A program made the position numbers and the translations under genes. A stretch of 64,000 nt of DNA. Source: Phenylobacterium sp. Lineage in GTDB: Bacteria > Pseudomonadota > Alphaproteobacteria > Caulobacterales > Caulobacteraceae. The stretch spans positions 228,135 to 292,134 of the forward strand of contig NZ_SCVD01000024.1 in the NCBI RefSeq assembly GCF_004297125.1, given 5' to 3'. Below the pieces are notes generated by a model, which had not been told where the DNA came from, made no database searches, and was given only the letters and a program-made list of their open reading frames with translations. Below, one piece after another: positions 33,079 through 40,997 of the stretch; within the stretch, counting starts at the first letter, position 1, and each line of letters begins with the position of its first letter.

Positions 33079-34287
33079 CTAGAGCGCGATCGTGAACCGG
33101 GCGCCGCCGCCGGGATTGGCGGGTTCCAGCACCAGCTGCCCGCCCTGGCTGACCACCGCCTGGCGGGCCAGGCTGAGGCCGATGCCGCTGCCGGCCGGCT
33201 TGGTCGTGAAGAAGGGCCGGAAGATCTCCGAGGCCGAGGCCGGGTCGACCCCCGGTCCACTGTCCTCGACGGTGATGGCGGCGCCGTCGCCGGCGGGGCG
33301 TGCGGAGAGGCGCACGGTGCGCGGGATGCGCTCGCCCGCCAGGGCCGCCTCCGCGGCGTTGGTGAGCAGGCCGAGCAGCGCCTGGGCGGTGAGGTCGGGA
33401 TCCAGGCGGATCAGGATGTCGGGCTTCGGCGGTTCGTAGGCGAGCCGCACGCCCAGCGGCGTCCACCGGGTCTCGAAAAGCTGCGCGGCCTCGGCCAGCA
33501 GGGCCTGCAGGCTCACCCGGCGCGGGACGGGCGCCGGCAGCCGCGCCAGTTCCCGATAGGCCTCCACGAACCGGTGCAGGCCGCCGGTCCGCCGGGCGAT
33601 CACCCCCACCGCCTCGCGCGCCGCCTCCACGTCGTCGGGTCGGCCAACGGCCAGCAGGTCTTCGGCGCTCTGGGCCAGGGACGCCAGCGGCGTCAGCGAA
33701 TTCATGATCTCGTGGCTCAGCACCTGCAGCAGCTCGCGCAGCGCCGCGGCCTCCGCCGCCTGGATCTCGGCCTCGATGTCGGTCAGGGCGGCCAGCCGCA
33801 GGGCGCCGCCGGCGCCCACCACGTCCGCCACCGACAGCGCATAGGTGCGCCAGACGCCGTCGGACAATAGCCGGACGGTCCGTCGGGTCTCCGGCGAGGC
33901 GTCCAGGATCGCGACGCCCAGGTCGCCGCCGGGGTCGGGCAGCACCCCGTCCGTGTGGAACAGCCGCCGCGCGGCCCGGTTCACCGCCGTCACGGGCCCG
34001 CCGGCCTGCCAGGTGACCAGCGGTGTCGGCGCCTGGTCCAGGAAAGCCTGCAGCGTGCGCCGCTCGCGCTCGCGGTCCAGATGGGCGGGCGGCGCCTCGA
34101 CCGGCGGTTCGGCGGGCGGCCGGCGGAGCAGCTCGCCCAGGGTCCAGGCCGCGCCGGCCACGCCCACCAGGGCGGCCAGCAGCGCGTTCGCGGCCAGCCC
34201 GCCGCGCCAGGCCAGCACGGCGAGCGCGCCGCTGGCCAGGACCAGGCCCTGGACCGCCAGGCCCGTCCAGAGGCGCCTAGAGGCCAT
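33079..34287 (-). CDS. NtrY-like sensor histidine kinase
   Basis: A 402-residue kinase: two N-terminal TM helices (~10-50), a PAS-like region (~90-165), HisKA with the phospho-acceptor in VLSHEIMNSLTPLASL, and HATPase_c (TNAAEAAL N-box, VEDSGPGVDP, GSGIGLSLARQ). The HEIMN form of the H-box is NtrY-like, but the HAMP and long periplasmic loop are missing. It is downstream of its regulator and overlaps it by 11 bp. Confidence 0.92.
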   Translation of the reverse strand: MASRRLWTGLAVQGLVLASGALAVLAWRGGLAANALLAALVGVAGAAWTLGELLRRPPAEPPVEAPPAHLDRERERRTLQAFLDQAPTPLVTWQAGGPVTAVNRAARRLFHTDGVLPDPGGDLGVAILDASPETRRTVRLLSDGVWRTYALSVADVVGAGGALRLAALTDIEAEIQAAEAAALRELLQVLSHEIMNSLTPLASLAQSAEDLLAVGRPDDVEAAREAVGVIARRTGGLHRFVEAYRELARLPAPVPRRVSLQALLAEAAQLFETRWTPLGVRLAYEPPKPDILIRLDPDLTAQALLGLLTNAAEAALAGERIPRTVRLSARPAGDGAAITVEDSGPGVDPASASEIFRPFFTTKPAGSGIGLSLARQAVVSQGGQLVLEPANPGGGARFTIAL

Positions 34288-35512
34288 GCTTGACCATGCG
34301 GCGGTAGAGGGCGGCGCGGGTCAGTCCCAACTCGCGGGCCGCGTGGCTGACGTTGTGGCCGTGCCGCCTCAACGCCGCCTCGACCATCGTGCGTTCCGAT
34401 CGCGCCAGATTCAGGTCGGCCGTGGCCGGCGCCGTGGCCGGCGCGGTGAGCCGGGTGAGTTCGGCGGCGGTCAGTACGTCGGCGTCGGACAGCACTACGG
34501 CCCGTTCCGCGGCCTGGCGCAGCCCTCGTGCTTCGCCCGGGGGCGGCTGGCGACGCAGCAGCTCCAGGGCGCTGGCGTCCAGCGGCTTGGGCGCTCGGCC
34601 GTAGCGTCGCGCGAACAGGCGCAGGTAGTGTTCGAGGATCAGGATCGCGTCGTCGCCGCGTTCGGCCAGCCGGGGCAGGGCGATCTCCACCGTCTCGATC
34701 CGGGCCCGCAGGTCGTCGCGCAGCTTGTCCACCGGCCCACGGCTCGCCGACACCAGCCGCACGTCCACGCCGCGGTCGAGCAGGGCCAGCAGACGCCGCT
34801 GTTCGACCGGCGGCAGGCTCGCGACCTCGTCCAGGAACAGCGTGCCGCCTTCGGCCTGGACCACGGCGGCGTCCACCGCCTCGCCGGCCGATTGCGCATC
34901 CAGGGCCACCAGCGGGCCCGCCCGTCCGGAACGGGCGTGCAGCAGGCGGGCGACCAGACTCTTGCCGGTCCCGGCCTCGCCCCGGAGCAGCACCGCCGCC
35001 CCGGTGGGCGCGGCGCGGGCGACCAGGTCGCGGACCCTCTGGGCGGCGGGGCTGTCGCCGATCAGCAGCAGGTCGTCGTCGAGCGGGGCGGGCGCCTCAC
35101 CGCGGCGTCCGCGGCGCAGCGAAACCGCGTCGCGCAGGGTGTCCAGCAGGCGCGCGTTGCTCCACGGCTTCATGACGAAGTCGCTGGCCCCGGCCTTCAT
35201 CGCGGCCACCGCGACGTTGATCCCGCTGTGACCGGTGACCACCACGACCACGGCGTCCGGATCGTGGCCGCGGATGTCGGCGAGCCACTGGAAGCCCTCG
35301 GCCCCGGAGGTGACGCCGCGCGTGAAGTTGAGATCCAGCAGGATGGCGTCCACCGCCTCCCCGGCCAGCGCGCTCCAGGCCTCGGTCGGGCTCCGCGCGG
35401 GGATCATCCGAAAGCCGTTGCGGCCCAGCAGCAGGCGCGCGGCCGTCAGTACGTCCTGGTCATCGTCGACGAACAGGATGACGCCGGATTCATTTGACGC
35501 CGCCTCAGCCAT
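34277..35512 (-). CDS. NtrC-family response regulator lacking the GAFTGA loop
   Basis: 411 residues. Receiver (1-125): acidic pocket D16-D18, phospho-Asp D60 (LLDLNF), VTGHS and MKPW. A reduced AAA+ domain follows: Walker A GEAGTGKS and Walker B GGTLFLDEV are intact, but the stretch between them is only about 30 residues and has no GAFTGA sigma-54 contact loop; the sensor I region reads VSASRG. A Fis-type HTH ends the protein (HGHNVSHAARELGLTRAALYRR). It therefore probably acts without sigma-54. Divergent from the efflux operon across 132 bp, its likely target. Confidence 0.9.
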   Translation of the reverse strand: MAEAASNESGVILFVDDDQDVLTAARLLLGRNGFRMIPARSPTEAWSALAGEAVDAILLDLNFTRGVTSGAEGFQWLADIRGHDPDAVVVVVTGHSGINVAVAAMKAGASDFVMKPWSNARLLDTLRDAVSLRRGRRGEAPAPLDDDLLLIGDSPAAQRVRDLVARAAPTGAAVLLRGEAGTGKSLVARLLHARSGRAGPLVALDAQSAGEAVDAAVVQAEGGTLFLDEVASLPPVEQRRLLALLDRGVDVRLVSASRGPVDKLRDDLRARIETVEIALPRLAERGDDAILILEHYLRLFARRYGRAPKPLDASALELLRRQPPPGEARGLRQAAERAVVLSDADVLTAAELTRLTAPATAPATADLNLARSERTMVEAALRRHGHNVSHAARELGLTRAALYRRMVKHGL

Positions 35513-35644
35513 GTCCGGAAACGAACACCTCGTCCGAAAGCGGGCGACGGAGTCGCTGGTGCAGGAAAAATATCAATGGAAACCGCTGGTTAGTCTGTCG
35601 GAAAGCCGCGCTATCCTGGCGATGAACGTTGCATTCCCGGGCCC

Positions 35645-36943
35645 ATGACGTCCAGTTCCCATATCTCCCGATTTCCTGCGGCGGCCGCCGCCGAAGGCAT
35701 GGACCGCAAGGTCGCCCGGCCGCGCCGAAGGCTGTGGCTGGCGGCGGGGATCGGCGCGGTCGTGCTTGGGGCGGGCGGGGCGGCGGCCTGGCTGCTGCCC
35801 GACGCCGGAACGGTGGCCGTCAGGCGCGGCGAGGTCGAGATCGCCGAGGTGCGCCAGGAGCCGTTTCACGACTACATCCCCGTCCGCGCCGTCGTTGCTC
35901 CGCTGACCACCGTCTTCGTGACCGCCGTGGAGGGCGGCCAGGTCGAGCAGGTGATCGCCCAGGACGGCTCCGCGGTGGCCGCCGGCGCGCCGCTGGCCCG
36001 CCTGGCCAACCCCCAGCTCCGCCTGGCCGTGACCTCGCGCGAGGCCGAGATCGCCGGCCGCCTGGGCGACGTCAGCGGCCAGGAGTTGGAGCTGCAGCGG
36101 GCGCAGGCCGATCGCGACCGCGAATTGGCGGCCGCCAGCTACGACTTGCTGAAGGCGCGCCGCGACCTGGAAAAGCGCCAGCGCCTGTATGACGCCGGGT
36201 TCGAATCCCCCGCGGCGATCCGCAGCCTGGCCGATGAGGCCGCGTACCACGCCAGCCGCGTCGCAGCCCTCAGCAGCGGCAATATCCGCGAGGCGGCGAT
36301 CGGTGCAAGCCAGCGCAGCCAGATGCGCCAGCTCGCCGGCCGGCTGAGCGCCAACCTGGGCGTGGTCACCGCCAGCCTGGACGCGCTGACGGTCAAGGCG
36401 CCGCTCAAGGGCCGCCTCACCAACTTCGACCTCCAGCCCGGCCAGACCCTGAAGGCGGGCGAGACGGTCGGGCAGGTGGACGTGGAAGGCGCCTACAAGC
36501 TCACCGCCGACTTCGACGAGTTCTACGTGAGCCGCGTGGCGCCCGGCCAGGCGGCCCAGGCGGATCTGGGCGGCCGGGCCGTGCTCCTGCGCGTGGGCCG
36601 CGTGCTGCCGCAGGTGAGCCAGGGCCGGTTCCGCGTCGAGTTCGGCTTCGCCGGCGCCCCGCCCGCGGGCCTGCGCCGCGGCCAGACCCTGGAGGTCCGC
36701 CTGACCCTTGGCGCGACCCAACCCGCGGTCGTCCTGCCCAACGGCGCCTGGCTGGAGGGTTCCGGCGGCGCCTACGCCTTCGTCGTGCGGCCCGACGGCC
36801 GCAAGGCCGACCGCCGCGCCATCGTCGTGCGACGCCGCAATCCCCAGCAGGTGGAGGTCGCTTCGGGCCTGCGCCGGGGCGAGAAGGTGGTCGTCTCCTC
36901 CTATGCGGGCCTCGAGCCCTACAAGCACCTGATCCTGCGCTGA
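35645..36943 (+). CDS. Efflux periplasmic adaptor (HlyD/MacA-like)
   Basis: 432 residues with an N-terminal TM anchor (~30-50, LWLAAGIGAVVLGAGGAAAWL), a coiled-coil hairpin (~130-230), biotinyl-lipoyl-like halves and a beta-barrel domain. Membrane-fusion adaptor for the ABC transporter encoded next. ATG 35699 is a possible later start. The promoter region 35513-35644 is shared with the divergent regulator and holds three TCSGAAAG-like elements. No TolC-type gene is nearby. Confidence 0.9.
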   Translation: MTSSSHISRFPAAAAAEGMDRKVARPRRRLWLAAGIGAVVLGAGGAAAWLLPDAGTVAVRRGEVEIAEVRQEPFHDYIPVRAVVAPLTTVFVTAVEGGQVEQVIAQDGSAVAAGAPLARLANPQLRLAVTSREAEIAGRLGDVSGQELELQRAQADRDRELAAASYDLLKARRDLEKRQRLYDAGFESPAAIRSLADEAAYHASRVAALSSGNIREAAIGASQRSQMRQLAGRLSANLGVVTASLDALTVKAPLKGRLTNFDLQPGQTLKAGETVGQVDVEGAYKLTADFDEFYVSRVAPGQAAQADLGGRAVLLRVGRVLPQVSQGRFRVEFGFAGAPPAGLRRGQTLEVRLTLGATQPAVVLPNGAWLEGSGGAYAFVVRPDGRKADRRAIVVRRRNPQQVEVASGLRRGEKVVVSSYAGLEPYKHLILR

Positions 36944-36952
36944 GAAGGCCCC

Positions 36953-37633
36953 ATGATCGCCCTGAACGACATCCACCGCATGTTCCGATCCGACGAGGTC
37001 GAAACCACCGCGCTGCGCGCCATCGACCTGGAAATCGACGAGGGCGAGTTCGTCGCCGTCATGGGTCCGTCCGGCTGCGGCAAGTCCACCCTGCTCAGCA
37101 CGCTGGGCATGATCGACCGCCCAACCAGCGGCAGCTACGTCTTCGACGGGGCCGAGGTCACGCGGATGGGCGAGGCGGCGCTGGCGCGCATGCGCCGAGA
37201 CAACCTGGGCTTCGTCTTCCAGAGCTTCAACCTGATCGATGAACTGACCATCGCCGAGAACGTCGAGCTGGGCCTGGTCTACCGCCGCTGGGCGGGTAAG
37301 CAGCGCAAGGCCCGGGTCGAGGCGGCGCTGGACCGCGTGGGCGTCGCCCACCGCGCCCGCCACTATCCCCACCAGCTCTCCGGCGGCCAGCAGCAGCGGG
37401 CGGCCATCGCGCGGGCCATCGTGGGCGAGCCGCGCCTGATCCTCGCTGACGAACCCACCGGCAACCTCGACACCGAGAATGGCGAGCAGGTGATGGAGAT
37501 CCTTCGCAGCCTGAACCGCGAGGGCGCGACCATCGTCATGGTCACCCATTCGCCCGCGCACGCCGACGTCGCCAAGCGGGTGGTCAACATGCTGGACGGC
37601 CGCATCATCGTCTCCGCGCGTCGGGCGGCGTGA
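36953..37633 (+). CDS. ABC transporter ATP-binding protein (MacB/LolD-like)
   Basis: A 226-residue ABC ATPase: Walker A MGPSGCGKSTLLS, signature QLSGGQQQRAAIARAIV, Walker B LILADEPTGNLD and H-loop VMVTHSPAHA. The type VII ABC set (MacB, LolD, FtsE) has this form. Nine bases after the adaptor gene and 4 bases before the permease gene, so one operon. Confidence 0.94.
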   Translation: MIALNDIHRMFRSDEVETTALRAIDLEIDEGEFVAVMGPSGCGKSTLLSTLGMIDRPTSGSYVFDGAEVTRMGEAALARMRRDNLGFVFQSFNLIDELTIAENVELGLVYRRWAGKQRKARVEAALDRVGVAHRARHYPHQLSGGQQQRAAIARAIVGEPRLILADEPTGNLDTENGEQVMEILRSLNREGATIVMVTHSPAHADVAKRVVNMLDGRIIVSARRAA

Positions 37634-37637
37634 TCGC

Positions 37638-40127
37638 ATGTGGCAGAACTACGCGCTCTCGCTCTACCGCACCCTGACCCGCCACCGGCTTTACGCGGCG
37701 CTCAACACCCTGGGCCTCGCGCTCGGCATCGCCGTCTGCACGATCCTGTTCCTGGTGGTCCGCTTCGAACGCAGCTTCGACCGTTGGATCCCAGGGGCGG
37801 AGTCCGTCTACCGCATGAACCTGGTCGGCACCTGGCCGGGCCGAGCGCCCAAGGACGGGCCGGGCACCCAGCCGGTGATGATGCCGCGTCTGCTGGCGAC
37901 CTTCCCGCAGATCAAGGCCGGGGCGCGCTTGATGGAAGGGCCGTACATCGTCCGCGCCGGCGACAAGCAGAACTACGAGCGCTTCGTCCTGGCCGATCCG
38001 TCGGTGTTCGACGTCTTCCCTCTGCCGTTCGTGGCGGGCGACCGCGCGACCGCGCTGGGCGACACGTCCAGCGTGGTGCTGAGTCAGGCCATGGCGCGCA
38101 AGTATTTCGGCAGCGAGCGGGCCATCGGGCGGCGCCTGACGGTGATGATCGACGGTCGGCTCCGCGACTACCGCGTCACCGGCGTGATGCGTGACCTGCC
38201 GCCCAACACGACCCTGGTGCTCGATTTCGTCGCGCGGTTCAGCCCCGAGGTTCTGCCCAACCATGAGGAGCAGCTGCATCGGTGGGGCAGCGCGATGCTG
38301 TACAGCTATATCCGCCTGCGCGACCCGTCCGACATCGCCGGCGTCAGGGCCGGCCTGAAGGCGTTCATCGACCGTGAGGCGATCGAGCTCCCGAAACCCG
38401 CCAGCGACATGATCAACTATCGGCTGATCCCCCTGACCTCCACGCGCTTCGACGACGCCAACACGACGGAGGCGTTCAAGCCCGGCGTCGATCCGCTGTT
38501 CGTCGGCGCGCTGGGTGTGATGGGGGCCGTCATCCTGCTGATCGCCGTCGTCAACTACGTCAGCCTGGCCACGGCGCGATCCGGTATGCGGGCGCGGGAG
38601 GTCGCCGTCCGCAAGGTGATGGGCGCCACGCGCCGGGCGCTGGTGGTGCAGTTCGTGGCCGAATCCGTCGCCGTAAGTTGCGTGGCCGGCCTGATCGCCG
38701 CCGCCATGGTCGAGCTGGCGTTGCCCGGTGTCAGTGCGATGTTGGGCGAGCCGATCACCATGACCTATTTCGGCGCCGACGGCGTCGCCCTGCCGCTGGC
38801 CGGCCTGTGCCTGATGGTGGGTCTGGCGGCGGGCGCCTATCCCGCGCTGGCCCTGTCGGGCTTCCGCCCCGCCTCGGTGCTGGCCTCGGCGCGAACGCCG
38901 GGCGGAGGCCGCGCCGGGACGCGGGCGCGCGAGGTGCTGGCCGTCGGCCAGTTCGCCATCGCGATCACCCTGATGATCTGCACGGCGGTGATCTTCGGCC
39001 AGATACAGTTCCTGCGCAGCGCCGACGTGGGCTTCCGCCGCGACGGCTTGTTGATCGTGCAGCGCCTCGGAGACCCCCAAGTCGCGCCCCAGATGCGCAC
39101 GATCCTCGAAGCCTTTCGGGCGACGCCGGGCGTGATCTCCGCGACCGCCTCGGATCGCCGGCCGGCCACCGGGGACGAGTCCAACGGAAACGTTCAGTTG
39201 GCCAGCAACCCGGCCGTCGAGCCGGTAATCACGTACGAGCGTATCGGGCCGGACTATGTCCGCACCTATGGCCTCACCATGGCGGCCGGCCGACCGCTGG
39301 ACATGGCCCACGGCCTGGACGACCGCATGGGACTGGACGCGGAAGCGACAGCGGCGCGCGGCGGCGTGAACATCATGGTCAATGAGAGCGCCGCACGCCT
39401 CTACGGCTTCAAGGATCCGGCCCGCATGATCGGGCAGCAACTGATGCGGGGGCATACCACCAGCGGCCGGCGCTCGCTCATGACCGTCGTCGGCGTGGTG
39501 CGTGACGTGCGGTTCGTCTCGCCTCGCATCTCCCCGCCGCCGCAATTCTACGAGATGAACAGCCACCTCGGCCGGGTCGGCCAGGCCTCGAGCTGGTCGG
39601 CCGCCGTTCGCGTGCGGGAAGCCGACATGCCCCTGGTGCGCCAGCGGCTGGAGGCGCAGTGGCGGCGTCTGGCGCCGGGCACGCCGTTCAGCGCCGAGAC
39701 CGTCCAGGTGGCCATGAAGCCCTTCTACGATGGGGACGCGCGGCGCGGTCAGCTCTTCGCGGTCGGCGCGGTGCTGTCCGCCGCCATCGCCTGCCTCGGC
39801 CTCTATGGCCTGGCGGCCTTCAACACCAGCCGGCGGATCAAGGAGATCGGCATCCGCAAGACCCTCGGCGCCTCGACCGCCGACGTCCTGCGCTTGCTGG
39901 TCGGCGAGTTCCTGCGGCCGGTGCTGTGGGCGAACCTCATCGCCTGGCCCGTGGCCTGGTTCGCCATGCGCTCGTGGCTCTCGGGCTTCGACCAGCGGAT
40001 CGACCTCAACCCGGCCTATTTCCTGGTCCCCAGCCTGGCGGCGGTCGCCGTCGCCGTGCTGACGGTGGCCGAACAGGCGATCCGGGTGTCCCGCAGCGAA
40101 CCGGCCCGGGCGCTGCGGTACGAATAG
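37638..40127 (+). CDS. ABC transporter permease, FtsX/MacB type, duplicated
   Basis: 829 residues with two MacB_PCD + FtsX modules: an N-terminal TM helix (~20-40) and a large periplasmic domain, three TM helices near 285-420, then a second periplasmic domain and three TM helices near 700-815. Conserved NTLGLALGIAVC start and FtsX segment ARSGMRAREVAVRKVMGATR, repeated as SRRIKEIGIRKTLGAS. Probably forms the mechanotransmitter of an efflux pump for antimicrobial peptides or lipids. Substrate unknown. Confidence 0.93.
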   Translation: MWQNYALSLYRTLTRHRLYAALNTLGLALGIAVCTILFLVVRFERSFDRWIPGAESVYRMNLVGTWPGRAPKDGPGTQPVMMPRLLATFPQIKAGARLMEGPYIVRAGDKQNYERFVLADPSVFDVFPLPFVAGDRATALGDTSSVVLSQAMARKYFGSERAIGRRLTVMIDGRLRDYRVTGVMRDLPPNTTLVLDFVARFSPEVLPNHEEQLHRWGSAMLYSYIRLRDPSDIAGVRAGLKAFIDREAIELPKPASDMINYRLIPLTSTRFDDANTTEAFKPGVDPLFVGALGVMGAVILLIAVVNYVSLATARSGMRAREVAVRKVMGATRRALVVQFVAESVAVSCVAGLIAAAMVELALPGVSAMLGEPITMTYFGADGVALPLAGLCLMVGLAAGAYPALALSGFRPASVLASARTPGGGRAGTRAREVLAVGQFAIAITLMICTAVIFGQIQFLRSADVGFRRDGLLIVQRLGDPQVAPQMRTILEAFRATPGVISATASDRRPATGDESNGNVQLASNPAVEPVITYERIGPDYVRTYGLTMAAGRPLDMAHGLDDRMGLDAEATAARGGVNIMVNESAARLYGFKDPARMIGQQLMRGHTTSGRRSLMTVVGVVRDVRFVSPRISPPPQFYEMNSHLGRVGQASSWSAAVRVREADMPLVRQRLEAQWRRLAPGTPFSAETVQVAMKPFYDGDARRGQLFAVGAVLSAAIACLGLYGLAAFNTSRRIKEIGIRKTLGASTADVLRLLVGEFLRPVLWANLIAWPVAWFAMRSWLSGFDQRIDLNPAYFLVPSLAAVAVAVLTVAEQAIRVSRSEPARALRYE

Positions 40128-40142
40128 GGGGGACTTGGGCGC

Positions 40143-40171
40143 TTGCGGCGCGCAATCCGAACCGCTATAGC
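40143..40171 (+). promoter_or_regulatory. Promoter of tRNA-Val
   Basis: TTGCGG at 40143-40148 and GCTATAGC at 40164-40171 resemble the Caulobacter housekeeping -35 and -10 (TTGACG, GCTANAWC) with suitable spacing; the tRNA begins 18 bases beyond. Seen by pattern only. Confidence 0.5.
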
Positions 40172-40188
40172 GCGCCACTTCCTGCGGC

Positions 40189-40263
40189 GGATGCGTAGCT
40201 CAGCGGGAGAGCACCTCGTTCACACCGAGGGGGTCACAGGTTCAATCCCTGTCGCATCCACCA
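40189..40263 (+). tRNA. tRNA-Val (anticodon CAC)
   Basis: A full cloverleaf can be read: acceptor GGATGCG (40189-40195) with CGCATCC (40253-40259), D-stem GCTC/GAGC, anticodon stem CCTCG/CGAGG with loop TTCACAC (anticodon CAC at 40221-40223), T-stem ACAGG/CCTGT with loop TTCAATC, discriminator A, and genome-encoded CCA (40261-40263). Reads GTG valine codons, which are frequent in this GC-rich genome. Confidence 0.96.
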
Positions 40264-40280
40264 TTTTCGTCCCCGATACA

Positions 40281-40997
40281 TCAGGCTCTCGCCGTGCGCT
40301 CCGGCGTCCACGTCCGGCCCAACAGCCGCCCGCAGGCCTCGGGCAGTTCGTCGAAGCTGTGGATCAGGATATCCGGGTTGAGGTCCTCGGCCGGGATCTC
40401 GGTGTAGCCGAAGCTGACCAGGATCAGGCCCGCCTTGGCGGCCCGCGCCGCGCCGGCGTCGGTGGCGGCGTCGCCGACCAGGATCGTGCGCCCGATGTCG
40501 CCGCCGACCGCGTCCACGGCCGCCTGGAGATGGCGGGGGTCGGGCTTGATGGCCGGAGCCCTGTCGGCGCCGATCACCGCCTCGAACCGGTCGGCGAGTC
40601 CCAGCGCCTCCAGCAGAGCCATCGACAGGTCGGTGCGCTTGTTGGTGCAGACGGCCAGCCTGGCGCCCTGGGCCTTCAGGGCGTCCAGCGCCGCCTCGCA
40701 CCCCGGGAAGGGGCGGCTCTCGTCCGCGATGTGCTCCAGGTAGTGGGCGATGAAGCGGTCGAACAGCGGCTGCACCCGGGCGGGATGCAGGTGCTGGCCC
40801 GCCGCCTCGAAGCCGCGCTCGATCAGCCAGCGCGCGCCGCGGCCGATGAACGGCCGCGCCTCGTCCAGGGGCCGGGCGGGCAGCCCCTCGTCCTTCAGCA
40901 GCACGTTGAGCGTGCCGATCAGGTCGGGGGCCGTATCGACCAGCGTGCCGTCCAGGTCGAAGGCGATGACGGCGCCCTCAAGAGCGCTAGCCGCCAT
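40281..40997 (-). CDS. gph: Phosphoglycolate phosphatase (HAD family)
   Basis: A 238-residue HAD hydrolase: motif I FDLDGTLVDTAPD (residues ~12-24), motif II VCTNK, motif IV GDAATDAGAARAA. The sequence matches Gph, which removes phosphoglycolate formed in DNA repair or by oxygenase activity. Last gene of a minus-strand pair; its start overlaps the peptidase stop by 11 bp. It converges on the tRNA-Val gene. Confidence 0.9.
   Translation of the reverse strand: MAASALEGAVIAFDLDGTLVDTAPDLIGTLNVLLKDEGLPARPLDEARPFIGRGARWLIERGFEAAGQHLHPARVQPLFDRFIAHYLEHIADESRPFPGCEAALDALKAQGARLAVCTNKRTDLSMALLEALGLADRFEAVIGADRAPAIKPDPRHLQAAVDAVGGDIGRTILVGDAATDAGAARAAKAGLILVSFGYTEIPAEDLNPDILIHSFDELPEACGRLLGRTWTPERTARA

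Noticed and set aside
35616..35632. Near match to a sigma-54 promoter (TGGCGATGAACGTTGC) before the adaptor gene
   Set aside because: The GG and GC are separated by 11 bases instead of the required 10, and the adjacent regulator lacks the sigma-54 contact loop.
37605..40178. Long minus-strand open frame opposite the ABC permease
   Set aside because: Same reason: low-complexity His/Arg/Gly/Asp-rich translation opposite a clear FtsX-type permease.
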